A stretch of 64,000 bases of DNA from assembly GCA_016713505.1 (NCBI GenBank), contig JADJPA010000001.1, positions 2,803,501-2,867,500 of the forward strand. The letters run 5' to 3'. Source of the stretch: Candidatus Competibacteraceae bacterium (GTDB taxonomy: Bacteria; Pseudomonadota; Gammaproteobacteria; Competibacterales; Competibacteraceae). The notes under the pieces were generated by a model. The model was not told the origin of the DNA. It searched no databases and was given only the letters and a program-made list of their open reading frames with translations. Positions 51,936 to 59,931 of the stretch are shown here, piece after piece. The translations under genes were made by a program, and so were the position numbers. Numbering within the stretch: position 1 is the first letter of the stretch; each line of letters begins with the position of its first letter.

Positions 51936-52461
51936 CTACCGCATGATTTCGGCTAGAAACGCCGTTATCCACCACCAGATTCACTGATGCATTGCGTTCC
52001 AAGTATCGCGCTATATCATCGCGTGCGGCCAGCCATGCCGGTGCGGTCGTCCCCAAGTCCGTTGCATCGCATTGTTGAAGCGTCAGCGCCCACGGATCAG
52101 CTTTGCTATCGTCAATTAGATCGGCATAAAGCGGATTCGGTTTGGTTATGGAAGCCGGTAAGGTGCAAGCACCACGCAACAAGGGAATAACAACGCCCAA
52201 GTTGAAATCGGGGTCTAGTGCAATGGCACGATCCATTTCATGGCGACAATACGCACTGCGCAAATAATCATCCGATAAAACCAGCAAATGTTTATCGGCC
52301 TGATCCTGAAGTGCATCCATTTGCCCAATCAATGCTTTACCCAGTACAAACCGCTCTCGGTCAATTAACACCTCCGCGCCACCGGCTTTCAGGCAAGGCG
52401 CTAACCGCTCCCAAACCCAATTCCCCTGACAGTGACAATAACTGACAAACACCTTGGTCAT
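51844..52461 (-). CDS. TIR-domain protein
   Basis: 205 aa. The TIR fold occupies residues 1 to about 125: MTKVFVSYCHCQGNWVWE (strand A), LIDRERFVLGKALIG (BB region), LLVLSDDYLRSAYCRHEMDRA with the Glu at the position of the NADase catalytic residue. Bacterial TIR domains cleave NAD+ or make cyclic ADP-ribose signals in defence. The last 50 residues (from RYLERNASVNLVV) look like a junction rather than a domain, and the gene ends inside sequence for a truncated ATPase. It may be functional alone or be the 5' half of a broken TIR-STAND gene. Confidence 0.82.
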   Translation of the reverse strand: MTKVFVSYCHCQGNWVWERLAPCLKAGGAEVLIDRERFVLGKALIGQMDALQDQADKHLLVLSDDYLRSAYCRHEMDRAIALDPDFNLGVVIPLLRGACTLPASITKPNPLYADLIDDSKADPWALTLQQCDATDLGTTAPAWLAARDDIARYLERNASVNLVVDNGVSSRNHAVGSNSHSVYSRDSKIIGHKSKKIFSKAYCLQ

Positions 52462-52625
52462 TTTCTATCTCCATATCACCCGCTATTGGCTGCCTGGCTC
52501 TGTTTGGGTATCTGTTCGCCAGTCGCTACTAAACGTTTGATCTTTCCAAATACCATAACCCAAATCAAGCCAAGGAACGTCTATAACTGTAGAGCAAAGC
52601 CATCACACTGAAAGGAGAAATCCGC

Positions 52626-53708
52626 ATGTCGAACGCAAATCTCCAAGATCGCGCCGCCGGAGCCATCATGGGCGCTTTCATCGGCGACGCTCTCGCCCTC
52701 GGCCCGCATTGGTATTACGACCTGGACGAACTACACCGCGATTACGGGGCGTGGATCAGCGCTTACACCGATCCCAAACCCGGCCGCTACCATGCCGGAC
52801 TGCGGGCCGGCCAACTCTCGCAAGCGGGTTTTATCCTCGAACTCACATTGCGTTCGCTGGTGGCGTGTGGCGGCTACGACGAAAGCGATTTCTGCCATCG
52901 CCTTGATGAGGAACTGTTTCCCTTGCTCGACGGTACGCCGATGAACGGACCGGGTGGTTACACCAGCCAATCGATTCGCGAGGCGTGGCGACGGCGGGTG
53001 GAGCAGCATCTGCCGTGGGGGAAGACCGGCGGTCATGCCGACACCACGGAAGCGATTGAACGCACGCTCGCGCTGGCGGTGCGCTACGCGCTGGAACCCC
53101 AACACCTCGCCCGCAGCATCACCCAAAATACCTTGCTGACTCAAGTGGATGAAACGGTAGTGGCGATGACGGTCGCTTATGGGGCGGTGTTGGGGCTGTT
53201 GGTGCAGGGCCACACCCTCGACGCCAGCGTTTCGGGCAAACTCATGAAGCAGGTCAAGGATGGGGTGCTACCGTTTCATGCCGTGACCGGCGACCGCTTG
53301 CAACCGCCGCGTCCCGGCGATCCCGAGCCGCCGCGCGTCGGGCTGTTTGCCTCACCAGATGCCTTGCTGACGCCGTCTTATATGGCCATCGCCGCCGCCG
53401 ATCCAACCATCCGCATCGAGCCGGCCTGGAAAGTCTCGCTGGTTTACGGAATGCCCTGCGCGATCTATCATCAACTACCGGCCGTTTACTATCTGGCGGC
53501 GCGGTTTCACGATGATTTCGAATCGGCCGTGCTCCACGCCGTCAACGGCGGCGGGCAAAACCAGGCCCGCGCCATGCTGGCCGGCGCGCTAGTCGGCGCT
53601 CAAGTCGGACTAATCGGCATCCCCCGGCGGTTTCTCGATGGATTGGAAAACGCCGCCGTCCTCCGCCAACTCGCCACCGATCTCGCCGCAAGCCTACCGA
53701 CGCCGTAA
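52626..53708 (+). CDS. Divergent ADP-ribosylglycohydrolase-family protein
   Basis: 360 aa. The N-terminal motif AIMGAFIGDALALGPHWYYD matches the first metal-binding segment of the DraG/ARH family, and GGHADTTEAI a second. The usual C-terminal GGDxDT metal motif instead reads NGGGQNQARAMLAGALVGA, so a metal ligand pair is changed; this looks like the crystallin-related branch. It may hydrolyse ADP-ribose bonds poorly or act on another substrate. AAGGAG precedes the ATG. It is divergent from the TIR gene, whose product could consume NAD+; a link is possible but unsupported. Confidence 0.82.
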   Translation: MSNANLQDRAAGAIMGAFIGDALALGPHWYYDLDELHRDYGAWISAYTDPKPGRYHAGLRAGQLSQAGFILELTLRSLVACGGYDESDFCHRLDEELFPLLDGTPMNGPGGYTSQSIREAWRRRVEQHLPWGKTGGHADTTEAIERTLALAVRYALEPQHLARSITQNTLLTQVDETVVAMTVAYGAVLGLLVQGHTLDASVSGKLMKQVKDGVLPFHAVTGDRLQPPRPGDPEPPRVGLFASPDALLTPSYMAIAAADPTIRIEPAWKVSLVYGMPCAIYHQLPAVYYLAARFHDDFESAVLHAVNGGGQNQARAMLAGALVGAQVGLIGIPRRFLDGLENAAVLRQLATDLAASLPTP

Positions 53709-53908
53709 GTCGAAAGTCGTTGGTTGTAGGGCTCCTTGAAAGCGGGGCGCGACGCAAGCGAGCGGCGCATCGGTTCTAAAATTTCCATGCTTCAAGCCGG
53801 AAGCGGTAGGCGTTGCCATGCTGGGTTAATGACCTGTTAAAATTTGACTTGACAGTCATGGTTTTTTTCTACGATACATCCGCAATAGCCGAGCGATCAG
53901 GAGAGACC

Positions 53909-55387
53909 ATGAGCGACGAATTGAATGGCACCATGATGCAGTGCTTTCACTGGTATTCTCCAGGTGACGGCACGTTCTGGGAGGAGGTGAGCCGCCGCGC
54001 GGCGGAACTGACGCGCGCCGGCCTCACCGCATTGTGGTTGCCGCCGGCCTTCAAGGGAATGGATGGAAGCCGGGATGTAGGATATGGGGCCTACGATCTG
54101 TACGATCTCGGCGAATTCAACCAGAAAGGCTCGGTCCGCACCAAATACGGCACGCGCAAGCAGTACCTGCACGCCATCGACGCGCTCCATGCCGCCGGGC
54201 TTCAGGTTTATGCCGACACCGTGCTGACCTATCGCATCGGCGGCGATAGCACCGAAATCGCCCAGGCCACCCCGTATCACCAGGACGACCGCTTGCATCC
54301 CAGAGGCGAGCCACGAGAGATCGAGGCCTATACCCATTTCAGCTTTCCGGAACGGCGGGGCCAATATTCGCCGTTCGAATGGCACTGGTGGCATTTCGAT
54401 GCCGTCGATTACGACGCCAAAACCCGCGAAACGCACAAGGTGTACTTGTTCGAGGGCAAGCATTTCGATCATCAGGTCGCTCTGGAGAAAGGCAATTTCG
54501 CGCATCTGATGGGCTGCGCGGTCGACTTTCAAAACGAGGAGACGCGGGATTCCTTGCTGCGTTGGGGAAAGTGGTATCTCGACACCACCGGCGTGGACGG
54601 TTTTCGACTGGATGCGATCAAGCACATCGCGGCGTGGTTCTTCCCGACTTGGCTGGATGAGATGGTCGAACACGCCGGCCGCGAATTGTTCGCGGTGGGC
54701 GAGTACTGGTCGCCCGATGTCAACAACCTGCATTGGTACTTGAATCGGCTGGGGCCGAAAATGTCCCTGTTCGATGTGGCGTTGCACTACAACTTCCACA
54801 TCGCCAGCCGGATGGGCGGCAATTACGACATGCGGCGCATCCTAGAAGGCACGCTGATGCAGCAGCGGCCCTATCAGGCCGTCACCTTCGTGGAAAATCA
54901 CGATTCGCAACCGCTGCAATCGCTGGAATCGGTGGTCGAACCCTGGTTCAAACCTCTGGCCTACGCCTTGATCCTGTTGCGGCGCGAGGGCTATCCGTGC
55001 GTGTTTTACGCCGATTATTTCGGCGCGCAGTACGAAGACCAAGGCCGGGATGGCCGGCGTTACCAGATCGTCATGCCTTCTCACCGCGCGTTGATCGACA
55101 AGTTGCTCCACGCGCGCCGCCATTACGCGTACGGTGCGCAGTACGATTATTTCGATCATTGGAACCGGATCGGCTGGACCCGGCTAGGCAGCGAGGAATC
55201 CTCCAAGGCGATGGCGGTGCTACTCAGCGATGGCCAAGGGGGCGGCAAATGGATGGAAGTCCGCAAGCCCAACGCCAAGTTCGTCGACCTCACCGGGCAT
55301 ATCCAAGAACCGATTTACAGCAATGACGCCGGGTGGGGCGAGTTTCAATGTCTGGGCGGTTCGGTTTCGGTTTGGGTTGAAGAATAG
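53909..55387 (+). CDS. amyA: Cytoplasmic alpha-amylase AmyA
   Basis: 492 aa from ATG 53909 (495 in E. coli) with AGGAGA upstream and no signal peptide. GH13 catalytic residues are visible in GFRLDAIKH (nucleophile Asp), AVGEYWSPD (acid Glu) and FVENHDSQP (Asp). It hydrolyses internal alpha-1,4 bonds of maltodextrins or glycogen in the cytoplasm. No glg or mal genes are adjacent. The 200 bases before it have no gene. Confidence 0.94.
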   Translation: MSDELNGTMMQCFHWYSPGDGTFWEEVSRRAAELTRAGLTALWLPPAFKGMDGSRDVGYGAYDLYDLGEFNQKGSVRTKYGTRKQYLHAIDALHAAGLQVYADTVLTYRIGGDSTEIAQATPYHQDDRLHPRGEPREIEAYTHFSFPERRGQYSPFEWHWWHFDAVDYDAKTRETHKVYLFEGKHFDHQVALEKGNFAHLMGCAVDFQNEETRDSLLRWGKWYLDTTGVDGFRLDAIKHIAAWFFPTWLDEMVEHAGRELFAVGEYWSPDVNNLHWYLNRLGPKMSLFDVALHYNFHIASRMGGNYDMRRILEGTLMQQRPYQAVTFVENHDSQPLQSLESVVEPWFKPLAYALILLRREGYPCVFYADYFGAQYEDQGRDGRRYQIVMPSHRALIDKLLHARRHYAYGAQYDYFDHWNRIGWTRLGSEESSKAMAVLLSDGQGGGKWMEVRKPNAKFVDLTGHIQEPIYSNDAGWGEFQCLGGSVSVWVEE

Positions 55388-55466
55388 TCGCCGATTTCGT
55401 GGAAAAAATCGGCCTCCTCTTGCCAAGGCCCCCTTGCATTGGTTAACCTTCCGCTCCTAATCGCTC

Positions 55467-55543
55467 AGGCGCGTAGCTCAGTTGGTTAGAGCACCACCTT
55501 GACATGGTGGGGGTCGTTGGTTCGAGTCCAATCGCGCCTACCA
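55467..55543 (+). tRNA. tRNA-Val (anticodon GAC)
   Basis: 77 bases with CCA. Acceptor AGGCGCG/CGCGCCT, D-arm GCTC/GAGC, anticodon arm CCACC-TTGACAT-GGTGG, T-loop TTCGAGT. Confidence 0.97.
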
Positions 55544-55581
55544 GTTTCTCTGGTCTGAGTCGCAAGGCAGACAGGTTTTAC

Positions 55582-55637
55582 AAAGGGCGCGCCTTCCTTC
55601 CAAAAGAAGGGTTTTAGGGTGCGCCCTTTACTATTTT
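55582..55637 (+). terminator. Terminator between tRNA-Val and thrS
   Basis: Nine-base stem AAAGGGCGC (55582-55590) / GCGCCCTTT (55621-55629) enclosing an inner hairpin (CTTC-CAAAA-GAAG), followed by TACTATTTTT. It ends the tRNA transcript and may also attenuate thrS, whose start is 38 bases further. Confidence 0.8.
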
Positions 55638-55674
55638 TACGCAGCGGAATCCGCGAATTTAGAGAATTGCAGCA

Positions 55675-57591
55675 ATGCCGGTAATCACTTTCCCCGATGG
55701 CAGCCAGCGCACCTTTGATGCGTCGGTCAGCGTGCGTGACGTTGCCGCCGCGATCGGTCCCGGCTTGGCCAAGGCCGCCTTGGCCGCCAAGGTGGATGAG
55801 CGCCTGGTGGATACGTCGCACCCCATCGCTCAGGACGTCCATCTCGCCATCATCACCGAGCGCAGCCCGGAAGGGTTGAACATCATCCGCCATTCCAGCG
55901 CGCACCTGCTGGCGCACGCCGTCAAGCAACTTTATCCGAGCGCCCAGGTCACCATCGGCCCGGTGATCGAGAACGGCTTTTATTACGACTTCGCCTTCGA
56001 GCGCCCCTTCACGCCCGACGATCTGGAACGGATTCAGGCGCGGATGGAGGAACTGGCGGCGCAGGATATTCCGGTGGAACGTTCGGTGATGCCGCGCGAT
56101 GAAGCCGTCGCCTTTTTCCGCCAGATGGGCGAGGACTACAAGGCGCAGATCATCGCCGACATTCCGAGTGACGAGCCGATTTCGCTGTACCGGCAGGGCG
56201 ATTTCATCGATTTGTGTCGTGGGCCGCATGTCCCGTCCACCGGCAAACTCAAAGCCTTCAAGCTGATGAAGGTGGCCGGCGCGTACTGGCGCGGCGATTC
56301 CCGCAACGAGATGCTCCAGCGCATCTACGGCACCGCTTGGATCGACCAAAAGGCGCTGAAAGCCTATCTGCACCGGCTGGAGGAAGCGGAAAAGCGCGAC
56401 CACCGCAAGGTCGGCAAGGCGCTCGATCTGTTCCACGTGCAGGAAGAAGCGCCGGGCATGGTGTTCTGGCACGACCGGGGCTGGCGGATTTATGTCGAAA
56501 TCCAGAACTACATCCGCCAGTTGCTGCGCGAGCATGGCTACCAGGAAGTGCATACCCCGCAGATCGTGGATCGCAGCCTGTGGGAAAAATCCGGCCATTG
56601 GGAAAAATTCCGCAAGGACATGTTCACCACCGCCTCGGAAAACCGCGACTACGCGGTCAAGCCGATGAACTGTCCCTGCCACATTCAGATTTATAACCAG
56701 GGCTTGCGCAGCTACCGCGACCTGCCGCTGCGGCTCGCGGAGTTCGGCTCCTGCCACCGCAACGAGCCGTCCGGTACCTTGCACGGACTGATGCGGGTGC
56801 GCAATTTCGTTCAGGACGACGCCCATATCTTCTGCACCGAAGATCAGATTCAAGCGGAAGTGTCGGCGTTCATGGAGCTGCTGTTTCGCGTCTACGCCGA
56901 CTTCGGTTTCAACGAGGTGGAACTGGCGCTGTCCACCCGGCCCGAACAGCGGGTCGGCAGCGACGAAGTGTGGGACAAGGCTGAAATAGCCCTGGAGCTG
57001 GCGCTGGATCGCAGCGATCTGCCGTGGCAGTTGAAACCGGGCGAAGGTGCGTTTTACGGCCCCAAGATCGAATTCGTGCTGCGCGATTGCCTGGACCGGT
57101 TGTGGCAGTGCGGCACCATTCAGGTCGACTTTTCGATGCCCGGCCGGCTGGATGCCCATTACATCGCCGAAGACGGCAGCAAGCGAGTACCGGTCATGTT
57201 GCACCGCGCCATCCTCGGTTCGCTGGAGCGATTCATCGGTATCTTGATCGAGCAGTATGCCGGCGCGTTGCCCGCTTGGCTGGCGCCGGTGCAGGCGGTG
57301 GTGCTCGATATTACCGACCATCAGGCCGATTATGCGGTCAAGATCGAAAAATCCCTTATGCAACAAGGTTTCCGGGTCGAGTCCGACTTGAGAAACGAGA
57401 AGATCGGCTTTAAAATCCGCGAGCACACCTTACAGCGCATTCCTTATCTGCTGGTCGTCGGCGACCGCGAGATGGAAAACGAAACCGTCGCCGTGCGCAC
57501 CCGTACCGGCCAAGACCTGGGCGCCATGAGTCTGCCGGCTTTCGTGGAGGTGCTGCAAGCCGACATCGCCCAGCGCGGACGAACTAAGTAA
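55675..57591 (+). CDS. thrS: Threonyl-tRNA synthetase
   Basis: 638 aa (642 in E. coli). TGS domain at the N-terminus, an editing domain with HSSAHLLAHAVKQLYP, the class II catalytic core with the zinc ligand Cys in KPMNCPCH, and the anticodon-binding domain at the end. It charges tRNA-Thr and heads the translation block thrS-infC-rpmI-rplT-pheST-ihfA. Confidence 0.97.
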   Translation: MPVITFPDGSQRTFDASVSVRDVAAAIGPGLAKAALAAKVDERLVDTSHPIAQDVHLAIITERSPEGLNIIRHSSAHLLAHAVKQLYPSAQVTIGPVIENGFYYDFAFERPFTPDDLERIQARMEELAAQDIPVERSVMPRDEAVAFFRQMGEDYKAQIIADIPSDEPISLYRQGDFIDLCRGPHVPSTGKLKAFKLMKVAGAYWRGDSRNEMLQRIYGTAWIDQKALKAYLHRLEEAEKRDHRKVGKALDLFHVQEEAPGMVFWHDRGWRIYVEIQNYIRQLLREHGYQEVHTPQIVDRSLWEKSGHWEKFRKDMFTTASENRDYAVKPMNCPCHIQIYNQGLRSYRDLPLRLAEFGSCHRNEPSGTLHGLMRVRNFVQDDAHIFCTEDQIQAEVSAFMELLFRVYADFGFNEVELALSTRPEQRVGSDEVWDKAEIALELALDRSDLPWQLKPGEGAFYGPKIEFVLRDCLDRLWQCGTIQVDFSMPGRLDAHYIAEDGSKRVPVMLHRAILGSLERFIGILIEQYAGALPAWLAPVQAVVLDITDHQADYAVKIEKSLMQQGFRVESDLRNEKIGFKIREHTLQRIPYLLVVGDREMENETVAVRTRTGQDLGAMSLPAFVEVLQADIAQRGRTK

Positions 57592-57609
57592 TCACTGGAG
57601 GACCCCAAC

Positions 57610-58131
57610 ATCGCCGCAAATAATGAACTCCGGCTCAACGACGAAATCACCGGGCGCGAGGTGCGCCTGATCGATCAGGACGGCGAGCAAGCCGGCATCG
57701 TTTCCCTGCTGCAAGCCAAGCGGATGGCGGAAGAAGCCGAACTGGATCTGGTCGAAATTTCCCCGAACGCCAAGCCCCCGGTCTGCCGGATCATGGATTA
57801 CGGCAAGTACCGGTTCGAACTGGCCAAGAAGCAGAATGAGGCCAGGAAGAAGCAAAAGCAGATTCAGGTCAAGGAGATTAAATTCCGTCCCGGAACGGAC
57901 GAGGGGGACTATCAGGTCAAACTACGCAACCTGATCCGTTTCCTGAATGAAGGCGATAAAGCCAAGGTGACGCTGCGGTTTCGGGGCCGCGAAATGGCGC
58001 ATCAGGATCTGGGAAGTCAACTGCTCAAGCGCGTTGAAGACGACCTCGCTTCCTATGGCGCGGTGGAACAGCGGCCCAGGCTGGAAGGGCGGCAGATGGT
58101 CATGACCATCGCGCCGGTCAAGAAGAAGTAA
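57610..58131 (+). CDS. infC: Translation initiation factor IF-3, AUC start
   Basis: 173 aa starting at ATC 57610; GGAGG lies 8 bases upstream (57597-57601) and the family sequence AANNELRLNDEITGREVRLID begins right there. The next in-frame GTG (57661) would remove 17 conserved residues. IF-3 rejects non-standard start codons, and E. coli infC uses AUU to sense its own level; AUC here implies the same autoregulation. Both domains are present (MDYGKYRFELAKKQNEARKK; LEGRQMVMTIAPVKKK). It is 18 bases after thrS. Confidence 0.95.
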   Translation: MAANNELRLNDEITGREVRLIDQDGEQAGIVSLLQAKRMAEEAELDLVEISPNAKPPVCRIMDYGKYRFELAKKQNEARKKQKQIQVKEIKFRPGTDEGDYQVKLRNLIRFLNEGDKAKVTLRFRGREMAHQDLGSQLLKRVEDDLASYGAVEQRPRLEGRQMVMTIAPVKKK

Positions 58132-58214
58132 TTCTCCTTCAGCGGTCAACGTTTTCCATCTCCGGCGCGCGCCGGGGACAGCCCAGAATTTTCTTAAAAT
58201 AGCGGAGTTATGCA

Positions 58215-58412
58215 ATGCCTAAGATGAAAAGCAATCGCGGTGCGGCCAAGCGGTTCAAGCCCACCGGGTCCGGCAGGTTCAAGTGTTCTCACTCGCACCT
58301 GCGGCACATCCTGACCAAGAAATCGACCAAGCGGAAGCGGCAGTTGCGCGGCACCACCCTGGTAGCCGTGGTGGATACGCCCGCCGTTCGCCAGATGTTG
58401 CCTTACAGTTGA
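58215..58412 (+). CDS. rpmI: 50S ribosomal protein L35
   Basis: 65 aa (65 in E. coli): PKMKSNRGAAKRFKPTGSG then a basic middle and TPAVRQMLPYS. The 83-base infC-rpmI gap contains the palindrome CCGGCGCGCGCCGG (58162-58175), a possible L20-type autoregulatory stem, although this is inference. Confidence 0.97.
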   Translation: MPKMKSNRGAAKRFKPTGSGRFKCSHSHLRHILTKKSTKRKRQLRGTTLVAVVDTPAVRQMLPYS

Positions 58413-58432
58413 TGTTGCCGGAGAGTTAAGCC

Positions 58433-58795
58433 ATGCCCCGAGTGAAACGTGGCGTTACCGCCCATGCCCGCCACAAGAAAGTTTTAGACCAAGCCAAGGG
58501 TTATTACGGTGCCCGCAGCAAAGTGTTCCGGGTCGCCAAACAGGCCGTCATCAAGGCCGGTCAGTACGCTTATCGCGACCGCCGCCAGAAAAAGCGTGAA
58601 TTTCGCGCGCTGTGGATCGTCCGCATCAACGCCGGTGCTCACGAGAATGGCCTGTCTTACAGCCGGTTCATCAACGGCCTGAAGCAAGCGGCCATCGAGA
58701 TGGATCGCAAGGTGCTGGCCGATCTGGCGGTATTCGACAAGCCCGCGTTTGCCGAACTGGTCAACCGCGCCAAAACCGCGCTCGGTATCGCCTGA
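58433..58795 (+). CDS. rplT: 50S ribosomal protein L20
   Basis: 120 aa (118 in E. coli), with the basic N-terminal extension (PRVKRGVTAHARHKKVLDQA) and RQKKREFRALWIVRINAGA. L20 is needed early in 50S assembly and represses its own operon in E. coli. It sits 20 bases after rpmI. Confidence 0.97.
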   Translation: MPRVKRGVTAHARHKKVLDQAKGYYGARSKVFRVAKQAVIKAGQYAYRDRRQKKREFRALWIVRINAGAHENGLSYSRFINGLKQAAIEMDRKVLADLAVFDKPAFAELVNRAKTALGIA

Positions 58796-58848
58796 ACGCC
58801 GCGCCGGGTCGTTTCGATCCGGCGGCCATCGCGCAGGATTCCGAACGG

Positions 58849-58875
58849 GGGAAAGGCCGTGGTCTTTCCCTTTTT
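58849..58875 (+). terminator. Terminator/attenuator before pheS
   Basis: Seven-base stem GGGAAAG (58849-58855) / CTTTCCC (58864-58870), 8-base loop, then TTTTT. A preceding hairpin (CCGGGTC/GATCCGG, 58804-58822) lies alongside. In E. coli pheST is attenuated by a Phe-rich leader here; no such leader frame is seen. Confidence 0.8.
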
Positions 58876-58904
58876 CATTGTTGATCCCTGAGAGAACCGC
58901 CCGC

Positions 58905-59921
58905 GTGGACGCATTGCCCGACCTCATTCAGTCCGCCCAAGCCGCTATCGCCAGCGCTGGCGATCTCGCCGCGCTCGATCAGGCGCGCGTGCTTTATCTG
59001 GGCAAGAAAGGCACGCTCACCGAGCGACTGAAGGAACTGGGACGGTTGCCGCCCGAACAACGGCGCGACGCCGGCCAAGCCATCAACGACGCCAAGCAGG
59101 CGCTGGAAGCCGCCATCGCCGCGCGCAAGACCACGCTGGAGACGGCGGCGCTGGACGCGCGGCTGGCGGGTGAAGCCATCGATGTGACTTTGCCTGGACG
59201 CGGCCAGCAGCCGGGCGGCTACCATCCGCTGAGCCGAACCCTGGCGCGGATCGAAGCCTTGTTCGCCGGAATCGGCTTCGCGGTCGCCGAAGGCCCGGAG
59301 GTCGAGGACGATTTCCGCAATTTCGAGGCGCTCAACATCCCGCCGCACCATCCGGCGCGGGCGATGCACGACACCTTTTATTTCGATGCTCACACCTTGC
59401 TGCGCACCCATACCTCGCCGGTGCAGATCCGGGTGATGGAGCAACAAGCGCCGCCGGTGCGGATCATCGCCCCCGGTCGGGTCTATCGCTGCGATTCCGA
59501 TCTGACCCATTCGCCGATGTTCCATCAGGTGGAGGGGTTACTGGTGGATGAAGGCGTGAGTTTCGCCGATTTGAAAGGCGTGCTCGATGATTTCCTGCGC
59601 AATTTCTTCGAGTGCGATCTGGCGGTGCGGTTTCGACCGTCCTATTTTCCGTTCACCGAACCGTCCGCCGAAGTCGATATCCAATGCGTGATCTGCGGCG
59701 GCGGGGGCTGCCGGGTCTGCAAGCACAGCGGTTGGCTGGAAGTGCTGGGCTGCGGCATGGTGCATCCGGCGGTGTTCGAGAAAGTCGGCATCGACAGCGA
59801 ACGCTATACCGGTTACGCCTTCGGTATGGGCGTGGAACGGCTGACCATGCTGCGTTACGGCGTCAACGATTTGCGGCTGTTCTTCGAAAACGATCTCCGC
59901 TTTCTGGCGCAGTTCCGGTGA
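58905..59921 (+). CDS. pheS: Phenylalanyl-tRNA synthetase alpha subunit
   Basis: 338 aa from GTG 58905 (327 in E. coli); the N-terminal coiled coil DALPDLIQSAQAAIASAGDL fixes the start. Class II catalytic motifs include HPLSRTLARIEALF, the FEALNIPPHHPAR segment and GMGVERLTMLRYG. It forms the alpha2beta2 enzyme with PheT. It follows rplT after an attenuator-like hairpin. Confidence 0.96.
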   Translation: MDALPDLIQSAQAAIASAGDLAALDQARVLYLGKKGTLTERLKELGRLPPEQRRDAGQAINDAKQALEAAIAARKTTLETAALDARLAGEAIDVTLPGRGQQPGGYHPLSRTLARIEALFAGIGFAVAEGPEVEDDFRNFEALNIPPHHPARAMHDTFYFDAHTLLRTHTSPVQIRVMEQQAPPVRIIAPGRVYRCDSDLTHSPMFHQVEGLLVDEGVSFADLKGVLDDFLRNFFECDLAVRFRPSYFPFTEPSAEVDIQCVICGGGGCRVCKHSGWLEVLGCGMVHPAVFEKVGIDSERYTGYAFGMGVERLTMLRYGVNDLRLFFENDLRFLAQFR

Positions 59922-59931
59922 GGCCAAGACG

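Noticed and set aside
56430..56445. TGTTCCACGTGCAGGA resembling parS in thrS
   Set aside because: Multiple mismatches and in conserved coding sequence.
55486..57426. 646-codon open frame antisense to thrS running into tRNA-Val
   Set aside because: Composition mirror of thrS and crosses a tRNA gene.
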